DNA from: JBBCJR01 sp037190805
GTDB lineage: Bacteria; Pseudomonadota; Alphaproteobacteria; Sphingomonadales; Sphingomonadaceae
DNA: 64,000 nucleotides
Reading direction: 5' to 3'
Assembly: GCA_037190805.1 (NCBI GenBank)
Contig: JBBCJR010000007.1
Span: 146,367-210,366 of the forward strand
In this document: one piece after another, positions 51,002 through 59,500 of the stretch
Layout of the letters: every line of letters starts with the position of its first letter
How positions within the stretch are numbered: position 1 is the stretch's first letter
Translations under genes and position numbers: made by a program
The notes under the pieces: generated by a model
Told to the model about the DNA's origin: nothing
Seen by the model: the letters and a program-made list of their open reading frames with translations, nothing else
The model's database searches: none

Positions 51002-51017
51002 TGGTCTGAACGTTGCT
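51002..51017 (+). promoter_or_regulatory. Sigma-54-like (-24/-12) promoter of PEP-CTERM gene 2
   Basis: TGGTCTGAACGTTGCT contains GG (51003-51004), ten bases and GC (51015-51016), with TTGCT at -12. It agrees with TGGCACG-N4-TTGCW at most positions and with the promoter of the other PEP-CTERM gene, including the TTGCTTT at and beyond the -12 element. The ATG is 37 bp after the GC. Confidence 0.55.
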
Positions 51018-51052
51018 TTCGCCGAACCGATGTCTCGAAATGGAGTGACTCG

Positions 51053-51730
51053 ATGCTGAAAAAAGTAACGCAGGCGACCGGCCTCGCCCTGGCCATCATG
51101 GCCGCGACGCCCGCATCGGCCGCGATCGAATGGACCGACTGGACCAGCGCCAACGCATCGGGCGCCACCGGCACGCTGGGCAGTGCGACGGTGACGTTCA
51201 GCGGCGGTCTCGACAACTGGCAGACCAGCGGCGGCACCGATTACTGGCGTCAGGGCGGGACGACCCCCTGGGCGGCCTATGACGGGGTCGGCAACCTGCC
51301 GGCGAACAATGATTTCCTGGCGCTCTCGCGGCCGGGCACGATCAGCTTTTCGAGCGCCGTGACCAATCCCTACCTCGCGATCATCAGCCTGGGTCAGCCG
51401 AACCTCAATACCCAATGGACGTTCGACGCGCCGTTCACGATCATCGATCAGGGCCAGGGTCATTGGGGCAATGGGGCGCTGACCAGCCTGCCGGGCAATG
51501 TCCTTGGCGGTTCGGAAGGCCATGGCATCATCCAATTCACCGGCACCTTCACGTCGCTGACGATCAGCGGCATCGCCACTCAGGAGTTCTGGTCGGGCCT
51601 GACCGTGGGCGCCGATTCGACGTCGCCGGTGCCTGAGCCCGCGACCTGGGCGATGATGATCGGCGGCCTTGGTCTCGTTGGCTCGGCGGTGCGCCGCAGC
51701 CGCCGCAACGCGCGGGCGATCGCGGCCTGA
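51053..51730 (+). CDS. PEPxxWA-CTERM sorting domain protein
   Basis: A 225-residue secreted protein. The signal peptide is MLKKVTQATGLALAIMAA then TPASAA. The mature part is a beta-rich Gly/Thr/Trp domain of unknown type ('TFSGGLDNWQTSGGTDYW', 'LGGSEGHGIIQFTGTF'). The tail from Pro194 reads PEPATWAMMIGGLGLVGSA then an Arg cluster, the exosortase signal. The tail is nearly identical to that of the protein at 39.2 kb while the body is unrelated. A GGAG lies seven bases before the ATG. Confidence 0.9.
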   Translation: MLKKVTQATGLALAIMAATPASAAIEWTDWTSANASGATGTLGSATVTFSGGLDNWQTSGGTDYWRQGGTTPWAAYDGVGNLPANNDFLALSRPGTISFSSAVTNPYLAIISLGQPNLNTQWTFDAPFTIIDQGQGHWGNGALTSLPGNVLGGSEGHGIIQFTGTFTSLTISGIATQEFWSGLTVGADSTSPVPEPATWAMMIGGLGLVGSAVRRSRRNARAIAA

Positions 51731-51738
51731 TCTTCGCA

Positions 51739-51768
51739 GGAAGGGTCGGGGCTGACCCCGATCCTTCC
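51739..51768. terminator. Terminator between PEP-CTERM gene 2 and smc
   Basis: GGAAGGGTCGGGG and CCCCGATCCTTCC pair around CTGA with one G-T. It touches the smc stop codon and lies 8 bp after the PEP-CTERM stop, so it can serve both convergent genes. There is no long T-run. Confidence 0.7.
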
Positions 51769-54700
51769 CTATTCCGCCGCCAGCAGGGTTTCGGCGGCCT
51801 GCAGGTCGACCGACACCAGCCGGCTGATACCCCGCTCCATCATCGTCACCCCGTAGAGCCGATGCATGCGGCTCATCGTCACCGCATTGTGGGTGACGAT
51901 GAGGAAACGGGTGTCGGTGTCGGCCACCATGCGATCCAGCAGATCGCAGAACCGTTCGACATTGGCGTCGTCCAGCGGCGCATCGACCTCGTCCAGCACG
52001 CAGATCGGTGCCGGATTGGTGAGAAACAGCGCAAAGATCAGCGCAACGGCCGTCAACGCCTGCTCGCCCCCCGACAGCAGCGTCAGGCTGGCCAGTTTCT
52101 TGCCTGGCGGCTGGGCCATGATTTCCAGCCCCGCCTCCAACGGATCGTCCGATTCGACCAGCGCCAGATGGGCCTGCCCGCCTTCGAACAGGGTCGTGAA
52201 GAGGCTGCGGAAATGCCGGTCCACCGCTTCGAACGCCGCCAGCAACCGGGCGCGCCCCTCGCGGTTCAACGCCCCGATCGAGCCGCGCAGGCGGTGGATG
52301 GCCTGCGTCAGCTCCTCATGTTCGGCGGTGCCGCTGGTGCGCCGCTCTTCCAGTTCCGCCAACTCGCGCTCGGCGACCAGGTTCACCGGGCCGATTCGTT
52401 CGCGGTCGAGGACCAGCTGCTCATAGTTGGCCGAACAGCGGGGGACGTCGGCGACCTCGGCCGAGGCGAAGCCCAGCCGCTCGGGCAGCAGCGGCGGCGG
52501 ACATTCGAAGCGCTCACCGGAAATCCGGGCCATTTCCGCACGTCGCGCTTCCTGCGCTTCGGCCCGCGCCAATGCGCCAGCGCGGCCCTCGCGCACCGCC
52601 GCGACGATCTCGGCGGCTTCCGCCAACGTCTTCGCCGCTTCGGCGGTGGCCTGCTCGCCGGCGCGCAGGGCATCGGTGGCGGCATTCGCGGTTTCGCGCG
52701 CCATTTGAGCACGCTCGGCCAACATCTCGGCCCGCCGGGTGAAGTCCGCGGGGGCGGCCGCCAGCCTGGCCCGTTCGACGACCAGTGCCTCGGAACGCTC
52801 TTCCAGCTCGGCGGAGCGGCGCCCCGCATCCCCGGCGCGCCCTGTCCAGCCATCGACCTCGCCAGCGATCGCGGCAATGCGCGCGGCGCCCGAATCAAGC
52901 TGCCGGCGCGCCTGTGCGTCCTCGGCCCTGAGCGTCGCCAGCGCCGCCCGCGCCACCTCCGTCTCGCGCCGGGCGGCGGTGGCCGTTTCGACCGCGGCGT
53001 CGACAGGCGGCAAGACGGCCAGCGCCGCAGCCGCGCTCACCCGGTCGGCCTCCACCCCGGCGAAGGCGGACTCGGCGGTCGCCACGGCCTGTTCGGCCGT
53101 GCCCAGTTGTGCCTGATGCCGCTCTGCCGCCGCGCGCAGCGTCGCCAGCCGGCCATCGGCGTCACGCCGATCACGCTCCAGCCCCGCCAAGGCGGCACGG
53201 GCAGTCGATTCGGCTTCCCGCGCGGCGATTTGAGCCGTCTGCGCAGCCGCCAGCGCCGCATCAGCCTCGACCACCGCCGTCCGCGCGCCGGGTAGTGCAG
53301 CATCGAGCGCGACCAGGCGATTCGCCTGCACCAGCCGCTCTGCGGCCGCTTGTCCCGACCCGCACGCGACAAACCCGTCCCAGCGCCGCAGCAACCCGTC
53401 CCGCGTCACCAGCCGCTGGCCGAGCGCGAGCGGCACGGTGCCGTCATCCGTCGCTACGACGCCGATCTGGGCCAGCCGGCGGGCAAGCTCCGCCGGAGCC
53501 TCGACATGATCCGCGAGCCGCTCCGCCCCCGGCGGCAGGGGCGGGTCGCCGTGTCCTTCGCCGCCCCGCCAGCTTCGCGCGGCTTCGGCATCGCCCACCG
53601 CTGCGTCAAGATCGTCGCCCAGCGCTGCCGCCAACGCCTGCTCATAACCCGGTGCTGCCCGCACCCGCGCGAGGGCCGAGGCCCGCGCCGATTCGGGCAG
53701 CATCGCCAGACGGGAGACCGCCGCCCGCTCGCTCTCCAGCGCCTTGGCGTGGGCGGAAGCCTCCGCGTGAACAGCCCGCGCGGCCTCGCGCTGCTGCTCC
53801 GCGGTCTCGCGTGCCGCATCCGCGGCGGCGATGCGCTGCTCTTCCGTCGCTGCCGCGATCGCCAAGCGTTCGATCTCAGCCGCCATCGCGTCGATGCCGA
53901 CAGGATCGGGGGCAACCGCGCGGAGCCGGCCGATCTCCTCCCGGCGTCGTTCGACCTCCGCGCCCGCCCGCCGCACAGCGTTCTCAGCCTGGGCCAAAGC
54001 GGCTTCGGCAACGCGGTAGTCCGCCTGGACGGCTGCCTGCGCCTCGATGCTTTCCGCCAACCGGCGTTCGGCGGCGGTGGTCGCGGCTTCCGCTTCGGCC
54101 AGCCGCGTACCTAGGCTGGACAGGGTGTGGCGTATCCCCACGGCCTGCGCGTCGATCCCCGTGCGCTCTTCGGTCAGGCGCGCGAGTGCGGCAGCGGCGT
54201 CGCCCGCGAGTTGGCTCTCGCGTTCGCGATCCCGTTCCAGCACGGCGGCGGCGGCGTCGAGCTCGACCGTGCGCGCGGCATGGCGGGCGCGTTCGCCCTC
54301 CAGCGCCTCGACCTCGCCCAAAATACGACCCAGTGCGTCGCGCGCGACGCTGTCAGCCGTGCGCAGATCGGCGAGGCTTCGCGCCGCCGCCTCCTGCCTC
54401 TCCGCCAGGGCACGGTGCCCGGCGACCGCCGTTTCGACCGCTGCTGCGGCCGTCCGGGCTTCCGCCGCCGCCTGATCCGCCGCCGCCGCCGCATCGCGCC
54501 AGCGGGCGAAGATCAGCGTCGCTTCTGCGATCCGGATATTGTCGGTGAGTCGGCGATAGCGCTCGGCCGCACGGGCCTGGCGTCTCAAAACACCGGCCTG
54601 CGTCTCCATCTGCTGCAACAGATCATCGAGCCGGGCGAGATTGGTCTCGGTCGCGCGGAGGCGCTGCTCGGCATCCTTGCGCCGGACATGGAGGCCGGAG

Positions 54701-55209
54701 ACACCCGCCGCCTCCTCCAGCAGCAGGCGCCGCTCCTGCGGCTTGGCGCTGATGATCGCGCCGATTCGGCCCTGACTGACCAGCGCCGGTGAATGCGCGC
54801 CGGTCGCCGCGTCGGCGAACAGCAGCGCGACGTCCTTCTGCCGCACGTCGCGGCCGTTGAGCCGGTAGGCGGAGCCCGCGCCCCGCTCGATCCGGCGCAT
54901 CACCTCCAGCCGGTCGTCGTCGGCGAGGACCGAGGCGACCGCCCGCTCCTCATTGTCGAGGACGATCGTCACCTCGGCGAAATCGCGGGCGGCGCGGCCG
55001 GCTGTGCCGGCGAAGATCACGTCCTCCATGCCGCCGCCGCGCAGCGACCGGGCGCTCGCTTCGCCCATCACCCAGCGAATCGCCTCCAGTAGATTCGACT
55101 TGCCGCAGCCATTGGGGCCGACGACACCCGTCAGCCCCTTGCCGATCACCAGCTCCGTCGGTTCGACGAAACTCTTGAAGCCCGACAGGCGCAGCCGTTC
55201 AAACCGCAT
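51769..55209 (-). CDS. smc: Chromosome segregation protein SMC
   Basis: A 1146-residue condensin ATPase. Walker A is 'GPNGCGKSNLLEAI' (residues 31-44). Two long coiled-coil arms (rich in Ala, Glu, Arg) flank a hinge near residues 500-620 that contains 'ALGDDLDAAVGDAEAARSW'. The signature motif 'TLLSGGEQALTAVALIFAL' and Walker B 'ICVLDEVDAPLDDANV' are at the C-terminus. The length is normal for alphaproteobacteria. It is third in the run DUF721 - DsbA-like - smc. Confidence 0.96.
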   Translation of the reverse strand: MRFERLRLSGFKSFVEPTELVIGKGLTGVVGPNGCGKSNLLEAIRWVMGEASARSLRGGGMEDVIFAGTAGRAARDFAEVTIVLDNEERAVASVLADDDRLEVMRRIERGAGSAYRLNGRDVRQKDVALLFADAATGAHSPALVSQGRIGAIISAKPQERRLLLEEAAGVSGLHVRRKDAEQRLRATETNLARLDDLLQQMETQAGVLRRQARAAERYRRLTDNIRIAEATLIFARWRDAAAAADQAAAEARTAAAAVETAVAGHRALAERQEAAARSLADLRTADSVARDALGRILGEVEALEGERARHAARTVELDAAAAVLERDRERESQLAGDAAAALARLTEERTGIDAQAVGIRHTLSSLGTRLAEAEAATTAAERRLAESIEAQAAVQADYRVAEAALAQAENAVRRAGAEVERRREEIGRLRAVAPDPVGIDAMAAEIERLAIAAATEEQRIAAADAARETAEQQREAARAVHAEASAHAKALESERAAVSRLAMLPESARASALARVRAAPGYEQALAAALGDDLDAAVGDAEAARSWRGGEGHGDPPLPPGAERLADHVEAPAELARRLAQIGVVATDDGTVPLALGQRLVTRDGLLRRWDGFVACGSGQAAAERLVQANRLVALDAALPGARTAVVEADAALAAAQTAQIAAREAESTARAALAGLERDRRDADGRLATLRAAAERHQAQLGTAEQAVATAESAFAGVEADRVSAAAALAVLPPVDAAVETATAARRETEVARAALATLRAEDAQARRQLDSGAARIAAIAGEVDGWTGRAGDAGRRSAELEERSEALVVERARLAAAPADFTRRAEMLAERAQMARETANAATDALRAGEQATAEAAKTLAEAAEIVAAVREGRAGALARAEAQEARRAEMARISGERFECPPPLLPERLGFASAEVADVPRCSANYEQLVLDRERIGPVNLVAERELAELEERRTSGTAEHEELTQAIHRLRGSIGALNREGRARLLAAFEAVDRHFRSLFTTLFEGGQAHLALVESDDPLEAGLEIMAQPPGKKLASLTLLSGGEQALTAVALIFALFLTNPAPICVLDEVDAPLDDANVERFCDLLDRMVADTDTRFLIVTHNAVTMSRMHRLYGVTMMERGISRLVSVDLQAAETLLAAE

Positions 55210-55253
55210 CGCGCCGATCCGTCAGCCCGCAGCCAACCCTCGGCGAGGCCGGA

Positions 55254-56006
55254 TCACCGACCCAGCGCCTCACGCAACGCGGTTTCCAGCGCCGGCCAGG
55301 TGGCGACGCCGCCCAGCGTGGTGCCGTTGAGGATGAAAGCCGGCGTGCCCTGAACCTGATGCTTCTGGATGCCGTCGTTGCGGACCCGGGTCAGGCGGGC
55401 GATCATCGCTTCGTCCTTCAGGCACTGGGCCTGCTTGGCGCTGGGCAGGCCGCGAACGCGGAAGAACTGGTCAAGGCCGGTCAGCCGGATCAACTCCTGA
55501 TTGGCCTGCTCTGGCGGCAGGCTGCCCAAGCGCTCCAGTTCGGCGCGCGGGGATGCCTGCAGCTTGCCGATCCAGGCATCCTGCTCCTGGAACAGGCCAT
55601 GTTCGACGGCGAAGAAGCCTTCCGGATTCTGGCAATAAGCAAGCAGCGAGATCGGTACGTCGACCGCGCCCAGCAGGAAGGCCCGGAACTCGAACTGGAC
55701 AAGGCCGGTGGCGATGTAGTTGCTCTTCAGCGACTCAAAGCCCTTGCGATAGAAATCGCCGCAGTGCGGGCAGCTGAACGAGGCATATTCGATCAGCTTC
55801 ACCTGGGCATTGGGATTGCCCATCAGATAGCCATCGGCTGTCGACGACACGACCTTGGACCAGTCGCGCCCTTCGGGTGCGCGTGTATCGGCAAGGGTAT
55901 TGCCCGCCGGCTGGCTGTGCGCGTCGGCCTGGTTGCCAGTTTCGGGATTACACGCCACCAGCAGCGTGGCGATCGCCACCAGACTCAGTTTCTTCAGTGC
56001 GTTCAT
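55254..56006 (-). CDS. DsbA-like thioredoxin-fold lipoprotein
   Basis: A 250-residue periplasmic protein. The signal MNALKKLSLVAIATLLVAC with lipobox LVAC makes Cys19 the lipidated residue. The thioredoxin domain has Cys79-Pro-His-Cys82 in 'ASFSCPHCGDFYRKGF', the same CPHC as DsbA, and a cis-Pro in 'VQGTPAFILNG'. It resembles the DsbA/BdbD-like thiol oxidoreductases that accompany smc in sphingomonads. DUF721 ends 5 bp upstream. Confidence 0.88.
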   Translation of the reverse strand: MNALKKLSLVAIATLLVACNPETGNQADAHSQPAGNTLADTRAPEGRDWSKVVSSTADGYLMGNPNAQVKLIEYASFSCPHCGDFYRKGFESLKSNYIATGLVQFEFRAFLLGAVDVPISLLAYCQNPEGFFAVEHGLFQEQDAWIGKLQASPRAELERLGSLPPEQANQELIRLTGLDQFFRVRGLPSAKQAQCLKDEAMIARLTRVRNDGIQKHQVQGTPAFILNGTTLGGVATWPALETALREALGR

Positions 56007-56011
56007 GGGCC

Positions 56012-56617
56012 TCAGTTCACCTTTCCGATCGGTCCCGGAAAAACCGGGACGATGCTCTGCTTAGCGTCATTGTCTCGACGGGCATCGTCGAAGCACGGCG
56101 GGCCGTCGCTGGCCGACACCCGCGCGGCCAGCGATTCAAGGCAGGCGCGCAGGCCAGGGTCGGCGATCGCGCGCAACCCCTCCGTCATCTCTGCAGGCGC
56201 CGGCGGGAGCTTGGGACGGACGAGCCTTGCCTGGCGCGGTTCGACCCGGCCCTGACGGATCGCCAGACGCGCCACCGCGCGATAACCGAAGAAGCGATTG
56301 ACCCGATCGACGATCTCGGGCGCGACATGCTGGACCATGACCGCGAAGCCGCTGTCGACGGTCAGCGTCAACACGCCTTCATCGCGCTTGCCGGGGGCGA
56401 AGCGGATCGATTCGGGCGCCGTCGCGCCGGCATAATGGTCGCCGACGATCTCGCGCCAGCGGCCGACGATGGCGCTCTGCACGAAGCCGAAGCGGCGGAA
56501 TGCGGCACCCCCGACGCTGTCCAGCATTTCGCCGAGCGGCCGGGCACGACCACTACGGGTCGACGCGGCTGTCTTGCGGCCCTCCGGGATCGATCGTTTC
56601 GCCATTCCGCCAGCCAT
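56012..56617 (-). CDS. DUF721 (DciA-like) protein
   Basis: A 201-residue protein of the DUF721 family. The conserved block is 'AFRRFGFVQSAIVGRWREIVG' (in parts) with 'YAGATAPESIRFAPGKRDEG', a DciA-type KH-like domain; DciA loads the replicative helicase in bacteria lacking DnaC. A linker and a helical C-terminus follow. Start at 56617 or 56605; neither has a clear ribosome-binding site. It lies divergently 14 bp from mutY and 5 bp before the DsbA-like gene. Confidence 0.82.
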   Translation of the reverse strand: MAGGMAKRSIPEGRKTAASTRSGRARPLGEMLDSVGGAAFRRFGFVQSAIVGRWREIVGDHYAGATAPESIRFAPGKRDEGVLTLTVDSGFAVMVQHVAPEIVDRVNRFFGYRAVARLAIRQGRVEPRQARLVRPKLPPAPAEMTEGLRAIADPGLRACLESLAARVSASDGPPCFDDARRDNDAKQSIVPVFPGPIGKVN

Positions 56618-56631
56618 GCCATAGGCGGGGC

Positions 56632-57657
56632 ATGCCCGTCGAGGACATCCCACGCCACCTGATCGCCTGGTACGACGATCATGCCCGCGACCTGCCCTGG
56701 CGGGTGCCGCCAAATGCCGGACGCCGGGCCGATCCCTATCATGTCTGGCTGTCCGAAATAATGTTGCAGCAGACCACGGTGGCGGCGGTCATCCCCTATT
56801 TCCGGCGCTTTCTGGAGCGGTGGCCGACGGTCACCGCGCTTGCCGCGGCCGAGGATGGCGAGCTGATGGCCGCCTGGGCAGGCCTTGGCTATTATGCCCG
56901 CGCCCGTAACCTGCTCGCCGCAGCGCGCGCCGTCGCAGCCGGCGGCGGGCGTTTTCCCGACGATGAGGCGGGACTGCGCGCCTTGCCGGGGGTCGGCGCC
57001 TATACCGCCGCCGCCATCGCCGCCATCGCCTTCGATCGGCCGGCTGTGGTGGTGGACGGCAATGTCGAGCGGGTGGTCGCGCGTCTGTTCGCGGTCGAGA
57101 CGCCGCTGCCGGACGCCCGCCCGATCCTGCGCGCCCACGCCGCCGACCTTACACCCGCGCAGCGGCCAGGCGATCACGCGCAGGCGATGATGGACCTTGG
57201 CGCCACCATCTGCACGCCCCGCGCGCCCACCTGCCCCGCCTGCCCCCTGACGGCGGATTGCGGCGCGCTGGCGATCGGCATGCCGGCGCGTTATCCGGTC
57301 AAGCGAGCCAAGGCGATCCGGCCGGAACGGCGCGGCACCGCCTTCTGGCTGGAGCGATCTGGTCATGTCCTGCTGGTGCGCCGTCCACCGAGCGGCCTGT
57401 TGGGCGGCATGATGGCCCTACCGACAGGGCCATGGACGGCGACGGACCCCGGCCTTGCCGAAGCCCCGGCGGACGTCGCCTGGCGCCCCGCCGGCCACGT
57501 CCGGCACATCTTCACCCATTTCGTGCTCGACCTCGCGGTTGTCACGGGGCAGGGCGGCGGCGCCTATCCGGGCGGCGAGTGGTGGCCCGTGGGGGATCTC
57601 GAGGCGGCGGGCCTGCCGACCCTGTTCGCGCGCGCGGCAGCCCTGGCGCAGGGCTGA
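56632..57657 (+). CDS. mutY: A/G-specific adenine glycosylase
   Basis: Removes adenine opposite 8-oxoguanine; 341 residues. Catalytic Glu42 is in 'WLSEIMLQQTTV', Asp142 in 'VVVDGNVERVVAR', the helix-hairpin-helix is 'LPGVGAYTAAAI', and the iron-sulfur cluster is Cys194-x6-Cys201-x2-Cys204-x5-Cys210. The C-terminal NUDIX-like domain recognises oxoG ('GHVRHIFTHFVLDL'). The ATG follows CCATAG by 7 nt and has no ribosome-binding site. Confidence 0.95.
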   Translation: MPVEDIPRHLIAWYDDHARDLPWRVPPNAGRRADPYHVWLSEIMLQQTTVAAVIPYFRRFLERWPTVTALAAAEDGELMAAWAGLGYYARARNLLAAARAVAAGGGRFPDDEAGLRALPGVGAYTAAAIAAIAFDRPAVVVDGNVERVVARLFAVETPLPDARPILRAHAADLTPAQRPGDHAQAMMDLGATICTPRAPTCPACPLTADCGALAIGMPARYPVKRAKAIRPERRGTAFWLERSGHVLLVRRPPSGLLGGMMALPTGPWTATDPGLAEAPADVAWRPAGHVRHIFTHFVLDLAVVTGQGGGAYPGGEWWPVGDLEAAGLPTLFARAAALAQG

Positions 57658-57685
57658 GGGCGCAGATGCCGCCAGTCGGGTAACC

Positions 57686-58594
57686 CTATTCCGCCGCCAC
57701 GCCGCGCGGCCGGGCCTGAGCATAGGTTCCCAGCATCCGCACCCATTTGCTGTGAAAGCTCAGCTCTTCCAACGCCCGACGCACCGGCGCATCGTCGGGA
57801 TGACCTTCGATATCGGCATAGAATTCGCTCGCCGCGAAGCTGCCGCCACGCTGGTAGCTTTCCAGCTTGGTCATGTTGACGCCGTTGGTCGCGAAGCCGC
57901 CAAGCGCCTTGTAGAGGGCAGCCGGCACATTCTTCACTTCGAAGATGAAGCTGGTCATCGGCCGCGCGCCGTCGACCCGCTCGAACGGCTGCCCCTCGCG
58001 CGCCAGGACGACGAACCGCGTGGTGTTATGGCTTTCGTCCTCGATGCCCTCGGCCAGTGCCTCCAGACCGTAGAGCCGCCCCGCCAGGGCCGAGGCGATG
58101 GCGCCAAGGCGCGGCTGCCCCTTTTCCGCCACGAACGCCGCCGCCGCCGCCGTATCGGCATAGGCGACCGGCTTCAGCCCGCGCTCGCGCAGATAGCGGC
58201 GGCATTGACCAAGCGCCTGAGGGTGGCTGAGCACTTCCTCCACATCGCCTTCACCCGGCAGCGCCAGCAGGCAATGGCGCACCCGGACGAAATGCTCGGC
58301 AACGATCGTCAGGCCGGATTCGGGCAGCAGGAAATGAATGTCGGCAACGCGACCGTGAAGCGAGTTTTCGATGGGGATGACAGCACTTGCCGCCCGTCCT
58401 TCGGCCACCGCGTCAAGCGCGTCCTCGAACGAGAAGCATGGCACCGGTAAGCCGTGATCGAACAATTCTTCCACTGCCTGATGGGAGTAAGCGCCTGGCG
58501 CACCCTGGAAGGCGACAGCGCGCGCCGGTTCGGCAGCGGCCGCGCTCAACATATGTTCGACCCGGATACGGGCCGGGGTGGGATAGCTGTCCAT
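57686..58594 (-). CDS. pheA: Prephenate dehydratase
   Basis: Converts prephenate to phenylpyruvate in phenylalanine synthesis; 302 residues, the monofunctional form. The catalytic domain begins 'VAFQGAPGAYSHQAVEELF', with 'VIPIENSLHGRVADIHFLL' (in parts), and the Thr-Arg-Phe motif is in 'HNTTRFVVLA'. The ACT domain near residues 205-290 senses phenylalanine ('ALYKALGGFATNGVNMTKLES' in parts). I start at 58594 (MDSYPTPARIR); longer frames are hydrophilic and unlike the family. Confidence 0.95.
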   Translation of the reverse strand: MDSYPTPARIRVEHMLSAAAAEPARAVAFQGAPGAYSHQAVEELFDHGLPVPCFSFEDALDAVAEGRAASAVIPIENSLHGRVADIHFLLPESGLTIVAEHFVRVRHCLLALPGEGDVEEVLSHPQALGQCRRYLRERGLKPVAYADTAAAAAFVAEKGQPRLGAIASALAGRLYGLEALAEGIEDESHNTTRFVVLAREGQPFERVDGARPMTSFIFEVKNVPAALYKALGGFATNGVNMTKLESYQRGGSFAASEFYADIEGHPDDAPVRRALEELSFHSKWVRMLGTYAQARPRGVAAE

Positions 58595-58728
58595 GGAACG
58601 CGCCCTATCCCGCTCGCCGACGCGACGCAATCGCCACGCCGGCTTGCGGCAGCGCGCCCACGCCTCTAAAGGGGCACGCGTTTGAACCAACAGACGCTGG
58701 CGGCCAAGCCAGCAGGAGAACACCAGGG

Positions 58729-59388
58729 ATGGACGACCGGACCAACACGATTGCCGGCTGGGTCTTGTTCGGCGGCGTTGTGGCGCTTGGGCTGTCGATC
58801 GGCACCGGCATGTTTTTCGAGGGCCATCGGCCAGAGAAGATGGGCTTTGTCGTCGAGGGCGTCGAGGAAGAGGCCAGCGGCGGCGGCGCCGAGGCCGAAC
58901 CGCCGATCGCGGCGTTCCTGGCCTCCGCCAGCGTTGAGCGCGGCGAGGCGCAGTTCAAGAAATGCGCAGCCTGCCACACCATCAATCAGGGTGGCGCCAA
59001 CGGCATCGGTCCCAACCTCTATGGCATCATGGGCAAGGCTCACGGCCATCTCGCCAACTTCACCTACTCGGACGCCGTGAAGGGCATTGCCGGCAACTGG
59101 GATTTCGACGGCATGTCCCATTGGCTGAAGTCGCCCAAGGCCTATGCGCCCGGCACCAAGATGGCCTTTGCCGGCATCGCGAAGCCGCAGGATCGGGCTG
59201 ACGTCATCGTCTATCTGAACGCCCAGGGTTCGAACCTGCCCCTGCCGCCGCCCCCGGCGGCCGAAGAGCCGGCCGCTGAAGCCCCCGCGGAAGGCGATGC
59301 CGCTCCGGCCGAGGGCGAGGCGCCCGCCGAAGGCGAAGCGCCGGCCGCCGAGGGCACCGCCGCAGCGCCGGAAGCCGCCGCCAGCTAA
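58729..59388 (+). CDS. Membrane-anchored class I cytochrome c with acidic Ala/Pro tail
   Basis: A 219-residue protein. The N-terminal uncleaved anchor 'WVLFGGVVALGLSIGTGMFF' (residues 11-30) is followed by an acidic linker and a c552-type domain with heme site Cys79-Ala-Ala-Cys82-His83, 'IGPNLYGIMGKAHG' and axial Met145 in 'GTKMAFAGI'. After the domain comes a 45-residue tail of repeated 'EGEAPAEG'-like units. It resembles cytochromes that link the bc1 complex to oxidases in alphaproteobacteria. AGGAGA precedes the ATG. Confidence 0.9.
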   Translation: MDDRTNTIAGWVLFGGVVALGLSIGTGMFFEGHRPEKMGFVVEGVEEEASGGGAEAEPPIAAFLASASVERGEAQFKKCAACHTINQGGANGIGPNLYGIMGKAHGHLANFTYSDAVKGIAGNWDFDGMSHWLKSPKAYAPGTKMAFAGIAKPQDRADVIVYLNAQGSNLPLPPPPAAEEPAAEAPAEGDAAPAEGEAPAEGEAPAAEGTAAAPEAAAS

Positions 59389-59413
59389 TCCGGTTTAGCA
59401 TTTGGATGCTTTG

Positions 59414-59446
59414 ATCGGGGGTGGGCCGCAACGGCCTGCCCCCGAT
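59414..59446 (+). terminator. Hairpin after the cytochrome c gene
   Basis: ATCGGGGGTGGGCC and GGCCTGCCCCCGAT form a 14-bp stem with two adjacent G-T pairs and a 5-base loop, 26 bp after the stop codon. The T-run is weak. Confidence 0.6.
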
Positions 59447-59500
59447 GTCGTTTCAGGAGCAATGCACGATCGCCGCGGCAAGGCTGCTACGGCGTCTGGC

